Of a stretch of DNA of 64,000 nt, positions 27,225 to 35,002 are shown in pieces. The notes under the pieces are model-generated. The model saw only the letters and a list, made by a program, of their open reading frames with translations, had not been told where the DNA came from and did no database searches. The DNA comes from Thioploca ingrica. GTDB lineage: Bacteria > Pseudomonadota > Gammaproteobacteria > Beggiatoales > Beggiatoaceae. Made by a program: the position numbers and the translations under genes. Where the stretch lies: the NCBI GenBank assembly GCA_000828835.1, contig AP014633.1, positions 4,712,001 to 4,776,000 of the forward strand, in the 5' to 3' direction. The stretch's first letter is position 1; every line of letters starts with the position of its first letter.

Positions 27225-28472
27225 CTAAAATGACAAAATTAAGCCCACTATCGTCGCGGTAAAACAAGTCGCTAATACCCCGGCAAAAATCGATTTTATC
27301 CCTAAAGATACAAGCTCATCTCGCTTTTCTGGTACCATCGCGGTCATTCCACCGATCATAATTCCCAGACTACCGATGTTAGCGAAACCACACATCGCAT
27401 ACATCATGATTAAGCGACTTTTGGGTTGTAAAGCGTTTTCCGGTAGGTTAGCTAAATCAACGTAGGCAATTAATTCATTTAAAATGACTTTAGTTCCCAT
27501 CAACGAACCGGCTGTAAAAATTTCGTTATAAGGAATGCCCATTAAAAAGGTTAAAGGTGCCATGATCAAGCCGAAAATCCGTTGCAGCGTAATCGGTTGT
27601 TCATAAAGTGGCGGGAGTAGTTGTAGTATTTGATTCACTAAGTTCACTAAGGCGACTAACACGATGAGCATCGCAATAATATTAATCAATAATTTGACGC
27701 CATCGGTGGTTCCGGTGACAATCGCATCCATCGCGCTCGAAGCAAATTTAGGCAATATGACCTTTTCAGTTCGTGCATAAGCGGGTTGGGGAACGATGAT
27801 TAAAGCGATGATTAAAGCCGAAATCACGTTGAGAAGCGAAGCGGTTAAAATATGTCCCATCGCTTCCGGAATGCGACTAGATAAGATATTGGCATATAAA
27901 ACCATCATCGTTCCAGCAATCGTTGACATCCCCGCCACCATCACCGCAAAAATTTCATCCCGACTCATTTTACTTAAATAGGGTCTAATCAACAAAGGCG
28001 CTTCTACCATGCCCATAAAAGCATTGGCAGCGGCACCTAATCCGACGGTACCACTGATATGTAAACTTTTTTCTAATAACCACGAGAAAAATTGTACCAC
28101 CACCGGTAAAATACGATAATAATACAGCACCGCAGATAAAGCACTCATCACCAATAGTAAGGGTAACGCCTTGAATGCTAAAATAAATAACTGTTGTGGC
28201 TGTTGTACCGTAAAAGGGGGTTCACCGCCACCTAAATAACCAAATACAAAACTGGTTCCGGCAGTGGTAGCTTGTTCTAATAGGAATACGACTTGATTCA
28301 GTAATAAGAAAAATTCCTTGAAAATCGGTATTTTTAATAAAATAATCGCTAAACTAAAATGAATACCCAGACCGATCATTGTCCTTTTCCAGGAAATCGC
28401 TGCGCGTGCTTCACTAAAAATGTAGGCTATCAACAAAATAGCGCCTAAACCCAAAATACCTTGTAGTATCAT
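27225..28472 (-). CDS. nupC: Concentrative nucleoside transporter (NupC/CNT family)
   Basis: This 415-residue inner-membrane protein has about ten hydrophobic segments. CNT hallmarks are ANAFMGMVEAPLLIRPYL (about 160-178), STIAGTMMVLYA, ELIAYVDL and CGFANIGSLGIMIGGM (about 355-372). Family members import nucleosides with protons or sodium. Full length. It is divergent from the glycosyltransferase at 28499 with only 26 bases between starts. Confidence 0.93.
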   Translation of the reverse strand: MILQGILGLGAILLIAYIFSEARAAISWKRTMIGLGIHFSLAIILLKIPIFKEFFLLLNQVVFLLEQATTAGTSFVFGYLGGGEPPFTVQQPQQLFILAFKALPLLLVMSALSAVLYYYRILPVVVQFFSWLLEKSLHISGTVGLGAAANAFMGMVEAPLLIRPYLSKMSRDEIFAVMVAGMSTIAGTMMVLYANILSSRIPEAMGHILTASLLNVISALIIALIIVPQPAYARTEKVILPKFASSAMDAIVTGTTDGVKLLINIIAMLIVLVALVNLVNQILQLLPPLYEQPITLQRIFGLIMAPLTFLMGIPYNEIFTAGSLMGTKVILNELIAYVDLANLPENALQPKSRLIMMYAMCGFANIGSLGIMIGGMTAMVPEKRDELVSLGIKSIFAGVLATCFTATIVGLILSF

Positions 28473-28498
28473 GTTATTTTTGCCTTAAAGAATAATTC

Positions 28499-29614
28499 AT
28501 GTCACTAGTTACTAACACGCTTAGTTGGGCACTCGTTATTCCGACATACCAACGTCAAACTATCTTGTTACGTTGTTTATCCTGTGCTGCCCAACAAACC
28601 TTACCACCGCAAGAAATTATTGTGATTGATGCCAGTCCGGATTGGGAAGCGACTTATCATCAAGTCATGCAAACCCTGGCAAACCAACATTCCTCAATCG
28701 ATTGGAAATACTTACCGGCTAACCGACTTTCCTCAGCAGCCCAACGTAATCAAGGCATTAATTTAGCCACCGCTGACATTGTATTTTTGATCGATGATGA
28801 TTCGTTGATGTATCCTGAGTGTGCCCAAGAGGTTATCCGCCTTTACGCTCAAGATACCCAACATCAAGTCGCGGGCATTATGCCGAAATTGGAAGCCTTA
28901 CCCCCAGATAGCCAAGAACAGTCCGGGGCGGTTAACAACAACCCTATTTCCTTTCGTTCCAAGCTGGCGAATGGGATTAAAATTTTTCAAGCCAAACTCC
29001 GCTATTTTGCCAAACAGTTAATTAAAGATGATGATATCTTTATTCCGTATGATTTTGCTTTTCCTAAATATACTCTACCGGAAACCTTGAAAGATATGGA
29101 CACTCATCCGGTACCCATGATACATGGTGCCCGCATGAGTTATCGGCGAGAAATTTTAACACAGGTGCGATTTGAAGAAACTTTAGAATGCTATGCCGTT
29201 AATGAAGATAATGATGTGTGTTATCGGGCTTCGCGTCTCGGTATGCTTTTACATGCACTCCAAGCCAGAATTTGTCACCTCCAAACTCCAGAAGGACGTT
29301 TAACTCGCTTCACTACTACCGCTTTATGGGGACTAAATCAAGCAGTTTTACACCGTTTTCATAGCGCCGATCTGCAACGGTTTAACCAGCGATTTCGACA
29401 ACTTTTATGGCAACGACTCTGGACTCAAGCGCTTAAAGATATCCTTGACCGCCGCTGGACCCTGCCTTCAGCGCGTGGCATTGGCTTTGTGCTACGGCAT
29501 TATCAAGCTATTTTAGCCATGACCCCAGCAGCGCTCCGAACGGAGTATCCGGCTTTTCAACAACAACTGATTAGTCGAGATCCTCAGAATCGGAGAGATA
29601 AACAACCAAAGTAA
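28499..29614 (+). CDS. Family 2 glycosyltransferase
   Basis: This 371-residue protein has a GT-A fold start (ALVIPTYQRQTILLRCL, about 12-28) and VIDASPDW. The metal-binding acidic motif is LIDDDSLM (about 98-105), with a later ENDVCYRASRLG block. Donor and acceptor cannot be inferred. No membrane helices are evident. It stands alone between nupC and a secreted orphan. Confidence 0.85.
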   Translation: MSLVTNTLSWALVIPTYQRQTILLRCLSCAAQQTLPPQEIIVIDASPDWEATYHQVMQTLANQHSSIDWKYLPANRLSSAAQRNQGINLATADIVFLIDDDSLMYPECAQEVIRLYAQDTQHQVAGIMPKLEALPPDSQEQSGAVNNNPISFRSKLANGIKIFQAKLRYFAKQLIKDDDIFIPYDFAFPKYTLPETLKDMDTHPVPMIHGARMSYRREILTQVRFEETLECYAVNEDNDVCYRASRLGMLLHALQARICHLQTPEGRLTRFTTTALWGLNQAVLHRFHSADLQRFNQRFRQLLWQRLWTQALKDILDRRWTLPSARGIGFVLRHYQAILAMTPAALRTEYPAFQQQLISRDPQNRRDKQPK

Positions 29615-29687
29615 TTAATTGGTTTTAATTGAAATGATTTAGTTTAATTAAGTATACTGCTTAGCGATTCTATCTTAAATTCTAAGC

Positions 29688-29714
29688 TTTGTAGGGTGTG
29701 CACCGCACACCCAT
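29688..29714. repeat. GTAGGGTGTGCACCGCACAC-type short palindrome
   Basis: A dispersed repeat (GTAGGGTGTG, then CACCGCACACCCATC), with a relative at 34903-34925. It lies between the glycosyltransferase and the secreted orphan. Confidence 0.5.
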
Positions 29715-29767
29715 CATCGCTGGTGAGCTCATCTTGATCGTTAGTCTAATACAAAGAGGAGTGTTTT

Positions 29768-30352
29768 ATGAAAATCTTGAATTTGCTTCATATTCATACC
29801 ATCAGATTTTTTTTGTTAGGGATTCTAGTTTATTTTCCCATATTGTCTGTTGCTGGAAATGTAACTACTTTTTCATCCGTTGAAGCTATGATCGAGGAAT
29901 TCAATGACTATTCTGCTTCAAATGGAACATTCCAAGTCCTTGCATCAAAACCATTACATATTCAATTATCTCCGCAAATTGTCCAAGGAGATCTTCCTGA
30001 AATCATTGAGGAACAAGTAAAGAGAGCACTAGTGTATGGGATCTATCGAGTATTCATACACACGCCCATAAATAAAATAACGGTTACAGCAATTCCACAA
30101 GAGATAGATTTCAAAACTAAAAAAACTCGATATGCTCCCAAATATAAAAGAACCATATCGAAAACCAGAGCAGAAGCATTGGCATTAGTAAAAAAGCATC
30201 TTGGGGTCAGTTCGTTTTCCGATTTGGTAACTGAAACTAAGGTTGGAAATATGGCTGTTCCAAACCAATGGTCTAAAGATTTCAATCGGTTGTACTATAA
30301 CGATCAAGGAGAACCAGGTCTTAATCGTTTCGTAGATGATTTAGCAAAATAG
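29768..30352 (+). CDS. Secreted hypothetical protein
   Basis: This 194-residue protein has a signal peptide (about 1-33, ending SVAGN). The mature part is basic and mixed alpha/beta, with no Cys pair, no known catalytic motif and no recognised family. AGAGGAG (29755-29761) gives a good ribosome site. It stands alone. Periplasmic or extracellular by signal peptide. Confidence 0.6.
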   Translation: MKILNLLHIHTIRFFLLGILVYFPILSVAGNVTTFSSVEAMIEEFNDYSASNGTFQVLASKPLHIQLSPQIVQGDLPEIIEEQVKRALVYGIYRVFIHTPINKITVTAIPQEIDFKTKKTRYAPKYKRTISKTRAEALALVKKHLGVSSFSDLVTETKVGNMAVPNQWSKDFNRLYYNDQGEPGLNRFVDDLAK

Positions 30353-30380
30353 CGGCTAAAATGGCATTTTTCCTCGTTTC

Positions 30381-30495
30381 CTCGTTCCCAGGCTCTGCGT
30401 GGGAATGCCTGTCTTAACGCTCCAGCGTCTGCTATAACTCCATCGCATCGCCTGATCGGTCAATACACATTCCCACGCTGGAGCATGGGAACGAG
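30381..30495. repeat. Repeat family 3, CTCGTTCCCA...TGGGAACGAG
   Basis: This 115-bp unit has perfect 10-bp inverted ends and an internal GGGAATG/CATTCCC pairing. The same left end with the same flank TTTTTCCTCGTTTC occurs at 57901, and the left end alone at 61347. At both of those sites a family 1 element sits directly inside it. Confidence 0.65.
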
Positions 30496-30547
30496 AATTT
30501 CTATTACCTAGTTATAAGTCTTTAAGCTGTAAATCTTCAGCATGAGT

Positions 30548-30750
30548 AGCACGAGTAGGCTGGGTTGAGGAACGAAACCCAGCTTATTCAGTACCAATCT
30601 CCATCACCTTGTTGTTATTGGTTGTTGTTATGTGTAGCCCCATCGATTGGACAAACACCCGGAGCTACCTAATGATGAAAAGGTGTTAATGAAAGCTTCG
30701 TGCTTACCTGAATTTAGCTGGGTTTCGTTCCTCAACCCAGCCTACGTGCT
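30548..30750. repeat. 35-bp inverted repeat pair, 131-base spacer
   Basis: AGCACGAGTAGGCTGGGTTG, then AGGAACGAAACCCAGCT (30548-30584), is the reverse complement of 30716-30750 except for a 2-base indel. The GTAGGCTGGGTT...AACCCAGCCTAC motif is a common dispersed bacterial repeat. The right arm abuts the toxin remnant below. Confidence 0.7.
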
Positions 30751-30770
30751 CCAGCAAGGAGGTGCTAGCG

Positions 30771-30875
30771 GCTTTGCCGTGGCAGAATATGTCACAGGCC
30801 ATCACACAAATGCGGGAGAAAGGTATTTGGTTAAGTGAACGTGTTATCCAAATAGCTTTGGAACAAAGTCATTAG
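30771..30875 (+). pseudogene. C-terminal remnant of a DUF3368/PIN-like toxin
   Basis: A short frame reads ALPWQNMSQAITQMREKGIW, then LSERVIQIALEQSH, then a stop (30873-30875). It resembles the C-terminal end of DUF3368-type PIN toxins (IPAVRPLL...REKGIWIS...ALREAGE pattern, from memory of the family). The N-terminal part with the acidic active site is missing, and the inverted repeat at 30716-30750 lies in its place. It is probably a dead toxin gene. The remainder of 30353-30988 has no intact gene. Confidence 0.35.
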
Positions 30876-30988
30876 AAAATAACTGGAATCAACGAGTGCA
30901 AAGCAAGAGTAGGATGAGCAAAATGCATCAGCGCAAAACTTATCAAATTCTTTCCTTGAATTAACAGTGTCGGCAAAGGATTGCGGAT

Positions 30989-33900
30989 CTACACGAGTTT
31001 TAAAATTTTAACGGCTGCTTTCCCCCCCTCATTAACAACTTGATAGAGTTGGCTTTTGATATCATTATGACATTCATTTTGTTTGATACGGTTAACTTCT
31101 TCTAAAATAGCGGTTTTTAATTGATTACGTTTATCACGATGCCGATATTCCGATTCTAATAACGTTTGCACTTGTTGTTTAATCGGTTCTAAATGGATTA
31201 AATCTAATTGCTCATAAGCTTCGATAAAATTTTCCCCTAAATCAATGGGTTCTTGATCGAAACCTTCTTCATCTTTTTGCGGCAAAGAGAAGTGGCGTTT
31301 GCCAGTGTTGGAGTCCTCTGACTGAATAATTAAATTCATCACTTTGGCTAACAGCAGATAAGGAATGGCTTGTTTTTTAATTTCTTCGGTAGAAGGCACA
31401 AATAAGTTCGGAAATTGGCTACCATCTCCTTCAATATGCAACTCGAGTTTGGCTCTGGCACTATCGGGTTGATTAATTCGAGTTAAATATTTTTGGCGCA
31501 AAAAATTGACTTGGGTAACAAAACGGAGTGGAAATAGGTTAGTGATATTAATCATCACAATTTCATTTGGTTTGACATCCGATTCTAAAAATTCAATTTC
31601 TCCCGGATAACTTTGTCGAAAAATCTCTTTTAATTGGGTTACGAAATTGATTTGTTGAGGTGCCTGCGGCAATATCACGGTAAAACGGGAAAATTTGGTG
31701 GGTGTTGAAGGAATACCCAGACCACTTTTCTGAATTTCAGCATTATCAAAACTGAGATAGTTACAAGCATATTTAACTAATTCAGCAACGTACCAGCGAA
31801 GTGTCTGCTCGTCATACCGTTCCTGTAATTTATCGAGAATGTTGACGCCAAATAATTTTTCTTTAGAATCGGGGATAAATTGATCGTGTCCCAATTGAGC
31901 ATTGTTAGCACTGGCTATGACTAAGGTATCTAAAACTATCGCCCGACTTAACTGGGTTAATTTGAAAAAATTGGCTTGATTACCTAATTTACTGATAATT
32001 TCGTTTCTAACGGTAGTGGTACTGGTTCTTTGCAAGGCGTCATCACTCAGCAGTTTTTTAGTGACCTTTTTGATTAAGTTGGGATCGTATAATCGAGTGG
32101 GTTGTTCGTTATACGGCGAAGGATTATCGTTCAGCCGCTGTTCAATTAGGGTCGTAAATTCTTTGATGGCTTCACTCAGCGTATTAGTAATTTTGAGCAA
32201 TTGTGCTTGTAAGCTATTGAGTTCATGAATTAATTCATCCACTAATTTATCCGCAAAATGGAGGGCGATAATCCAAGTTTTGGCACGATAACTCTCTTTT
32301 AGATTTTCGGCTTGGTTATCGAATAATTTTCGGGTGTTAGTCAAAAATCCTTTATTAAGCCATTGATTTTTAGTTAAGGCAATTTGCTTATTAGCGCCGC
32401 GGAGTTGATTATCGCGGGTGGTGATTTGTTGAGCCAAATGGCGTTTGCGTTCCTTCAACGAAGTCATTAAGGCGACGACTAACTGAGTCACTTCCTGAAT
32501 CGATTGAGTACCATTGTTCCAGTCAGTAAATAATTCTTCCTCAATTCGTTGACTAATCTCTTTCGCCATCAGTTTTTGCGAAGCGTGTTTTAAACGATAA
32601 AAATTATCGACACCACCCACTTCACCCACCTGACGACTCCGAAAATCTTGCTCAAACCGTTTTTGAAACAGCTTTTCTAAGCGTTCTAGACGTTCATCTT
32701 TCTCGCTGTTATAAGCGACTTCTTTTAAGTGTGGGGTAATCAGTTGCCATTCTTCATCCAAACTATTCCATTTTTTATCGATATCTGCTGCCAAAATTCC
32801 TTTGGATAAGCAAAGATGTTCATCAGTTATCAACCACTTAGCTTGTATGGTTGGTTGTAATACCATGTCTTCAATGGCGGTTTTTCTCGGATAATCCACA
32901 AAACCAACACTGTCATCCCAATGATTAAATTGCAGTTGTAATGCAGCTTGACGGGCAAAATGGTAAGTTAAATATTCTTTAATTTCTTCTTCGGGAATCG
33001 CAATGCGATTGATCCCAAAAGTTAACAAGCGCTTGGCTCGTTCTGGCAAGCGACTATTGGGAATCGCGGCGGTTTCTGGCGTACTATCGCCATTTTGAGC
33101 ATCTTCTAAAAAAGCCAGTGAAGTCCAGGCTACTTTGCTAACGGCGATTATTTTTTGATAGAGAAAATCAGCTACAATTTGGGGTATTTCATTTTCTACG
33201 CCCACTATCACATTTTTCTCATTTTGATTGGTAAACAAATATAAACCATTAAATGCCACCCCACACGCCACGGGTTTGCCTCCCATCAGATCAGTCGGAT
33301 CGAACCGACCGGCACTGAGGGCATTTAATTCCATTAAAGCGGCATAACCATTGGCTTGATAGTTACCGGTATCCCATTTGGGATTGGGATTTTTTTCCGG
33401 TAAATAGGCATAAACTAATAAAGGATAAGTTAACCCTTGATTGCTATACGGATAGTGTTTGCGAAGTTGTACTATCGTATCAATGACACTACCACTGCCA
33501 GTTCCGCCCGCTAAACCACAACAAATATGAAAAGTGACCTCGGCTTGATTAGAAATACGTTGTAAATGATTCACTTGTAGAGTGAGTTGATTAATGAACG
33601 CATCGATGTTGCAAGCGAGTAAAAACCGACCTAACCGCCGCTTTTGCCCCCCATAAACTCGTCCACCGGCAAAACTACGCAAGATATCTTTCCAATCGCC
33701 ACGATTACCAATCCATTCTTTAATACCAGGGTAGTTATGGATATTATTCAAACGTTCTTCGAGATCCGCACCTTGGATAAGTAATTGACTGTCGATCCCC
33801 AATTGCACCGAATGACCTAAAATTTTCCACCGGGGATCATCTAATGCCATCATTTCATCATCAGAATCAATATATAAATAAGCGATATTAACGTCTGGAG

Positions 33901-34003
33901 GATGAATAGTACGAAATTCTTGATAAATAATTTTTCGTAAGGCGCGAATAATCCGACCACCCGTCCCGCCAAGTCCAATAATTAAGTGATTGTTCATAAT
34001 CAA
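30989..34003 (-). CDS. Large tubulin-superfamily GTPase-like protein (tubulin_2 type)
   Basis: This 1004-residue protein has an N-terminal nucleotide-binding domain: a Rossmann start GLGGTGGR (10-17) and the tubulin/FtsZ-like phosphate loop GLAGGTGSGS (163-172). It lacks FtsZ length and sequence. It resembles the PF13809 tubulin-like group, large bacterial proteins of unsettled role. Residues about 480-690 are helical and may be coiled; the C-terminal third is mixed. There is no signal peptide, so it is cytosolic. ATG at 34001-34003 (Met1 or Met3). It stands alone, flanked by a decayed toxin and a toxin-antitoxin pair, without the partner genes often found around such proteins. Confidence 0.8.
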   Translation of the reverse strand: MIMNNHLIIGLGGTGGRIIRALRKIIYQEFRTIHPPDVNIAYLYIDSDDEMMALDDPRWKILGHSVQLGIDSQLLIQGADLEERLNNIHNYPGIKEWIGNRGDWKDILRSFAGGRVYGGQKRRLGRFLLACNIDAFINQLTLQVNHLQRISNQAEVTFHICCGLAGGTGSGSVIDTIVQLRKHYPYSNQGLTYPLLVYAYLPEKNPNPKWDTGNYQANGYAALMELNALSAGRFDPTDLMGGKPVACGVAFNGLYLFTNQNEKNVIVGVENEIPQIVADFLYQKIIAVSKVAWTSLAFLEDAQNGDSTPETAAIPNSRLPERAKRLLTFGINRIAIPEEEIKEYLTYHFARQAALQLQFNHWDDSVGFVDYPRKTAIEDMVLQPTIQAKWLITDEHLCLSKGILAADIDKKWNSLDEEWQLITPHLKEVAYNSEKDERLERLEKLFQKRFEQDFRSRQVGEVGGVDNFYRLKHASQKLMAKEISQRIEEELFTDWNNGTQSIQEVTQLVVALMTSLKERKRHLAQQITTRDNQLRGANKQIALTKNQWLNKGFLTNTRKLFDNQAENLKESYRAKTWIIALHFADKLVDELIHELNSLQAQLLKITNTLSEAIKEFTTLIEQRLNDNPSPYNEQPTRLYDPNLIKKVTKKLLSDDALQRTSTTTVRNEIISKLGNQANFFKLTQLSRAIVLDTLVIASANNAQLGHDQFIPDSKEKLFGVNILDKLQERYDEQTLRWYVAELVKYACNYLSFDNAEIQKSGLGIPSTPTKFSRFTVILPQAPQQINFVTQLKEIFRQSYPGEIEFLESDVKPNEIVMINITNLFPLRFVTQVNFLRQKYLTRINQPDSARAKLELHIEGDGSQFPNLFVPSTEEIKKQAIPYLLLAKVMNLIIQSEDSNTGKRHFSLPQKDEEGFDQEPIDLGENFIEAYEQLDLIHLEPIKQQVQTLLESEYRHRDKRNQLKTAILEEVNRIKQNECHNDIKSQLYQVVNEGGKAAVKILKLV

Positions 34004-34157
34004 TTATTTTTTATCTAATCGGGTATTGCTGTTTGGTAACGATGAGCTATACATAATACTATAAAACCTCATCTCGAAAGCATTGATATCCGATTTTTGC
34101 GCTAAAAATAATATAAAAAATTAATTATAATTAACCGCACCGGAATAAAAGCGGTAG

Positions 34158-34198
34158 CATGAAATGTCGGGTTACGCTATCGCTAACCCGACCTACAT
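34158..34198. repeat. Hairpin with GTCGGGTTA/TAACCCGAC arms
   Basis: TGTCGGGTTACGCTATCGCT, then AACCCGACCTACA, folds into a stem. The same repeat type is at 34941-34981. It lies in the gap between the tubulin-like gene and the toxin gene. Confidence 0.55.
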
Positions 34199-34245
34199 GA
34201 CTGATTTCTTAGCTAATTTTAGTTGAGGAGTTCCAAGCATGGTAT

Positions 34246-34596
34246 TTATTTTGCCGAACGAATGCGTACTCGTTCTTGAGTTACCGTAATAATTGCACCC
34301 GATTCCAATTCATCAGCATATTTTCTGAGCACCTTTAAGCAATAAGTACTTTGTTGTTTGGCAGTAAGTCCTACAAGACGCACAATGCCGTAATGTGGTT
34401 TGGCATAAACAATCGCCAGTTCCCCAAAATCTTTATCCAAAGTAATCAAGATCCGTTGTTGTTGATAAGCATAGGCTAATATTTCGTTGTCACCAGGGTC
34501 AACTTGCCAATCACCACTCCAGATAACATCATATCCATACTCGTTAAGTGTTTTTACTGTTCCTCCCCAAATACAAGTATCTAATAATAGTTTCAC
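34246..34596 (-). CDS. DUF5615 PIN-like toxin
   Basis: This 116-residue PIN-like (Mut7-C related) nuclease domain has MKLLLDTCIWGG (D6), GDNEILAYAY (D36, E38) and LITLDKDFGELA (D54, D56). Together these form the acidic site typical of DUF5615 toxins. It overlaps the DUF433 gene upstream by four bases (34593-34596), the usual antitoxin-toxin order. Likely the toxin of a type II module; the RNA target is unknown. Confidence 0.85.
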   Translation of the reverse strand: MKLLLDTCIWGGTVKTLNEYGYDVIWSGDWQVDPGDNEILAYAYQQQRILITLDKDFGELAIVYAKPHYGIVRLVGLTAKQQSTYCLKVLRKYADELESGAIITVTQERVRIRSAK

Positions 34597-34844
34597 ACGA
34601 TTGTTTCCAACATCAAAGGTTCAACCCGTTCATGTTCAACTAATCGGTGTGCATAAACTAAACAAGCTAAAATATCTTCCTGCTCTAACCAAGGATAACC
34701 GGCTAAAATGACTTCCGAAGAATCACCTGCAGCTAACATACCTAACACATGTTCTACTGCTAAACGACGGTTACGAATGATTGGTTTACCACCAAATATC
34801 GCTGGGTTAATGGTAATACGCTTTAATAGTTCATGTTCATGCAT
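34593..34844 (-). CDS. DUF433 antitoxin
   Basis: This 83-residue winged-helix-type DUF433 protein has RITINPAIFGGKPIIRNRRL, VEHVLGMLAAG and GYPWLEQEDILACLVYA. DUF433 proteins are the regular partners of DUF5615 toxins, as found here with a four-base overlap. It presumably binds DNA for autoregulation and neutralises the toxin, by family inference. Confidence 0.88.
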   Translation of the reverse strand: MHEHELLKRITINPAIFGGKPIIRNRRLAVEHVLGMLAAGDSSEVILAGYPWLEQEDILACLVYAHRLVEHERVEPLMLETIV

Positions 34845-34902
34845 AAAACGAGTTCCGGTTTTTAGTTAACTGAAATTATATAGAAATTTATAATGACTTT
34901 TG

Positions 34903-34981
34903 TAGGGGATGCAACGCACACCCATCATTGTCATAGCCAAGTAGGTCGGGTTAGGCGCGTCTTTTTGCGCCGTAACCCGAC
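34903..34981. repeat. Two adjacent dispersed repeats
   Basis: GTAGGGGATGCAACGCACAC (34903 on) is a relative of 29688-29714. GTAGGTCGGGTTAGGCGCGT to GTAACCCGAC (34941-34981) forms a strong stem around a CTTTTT loop. Between the antitoxin gene and the fusion gene it could also act as a terminator. Confidence 0.55.
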
Positions 34982-35002
34982 AAAATGAGCTTTCACCGAT
35001 CT

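Noticed and set aside
30647-30838. 63-residue plus-strand frame in the repeat region
   Set aside because: It starts with TTG, crosses the inverted repeat arm and has no family resemblance; only the different frame ending at 30875 looks toxin-derived.
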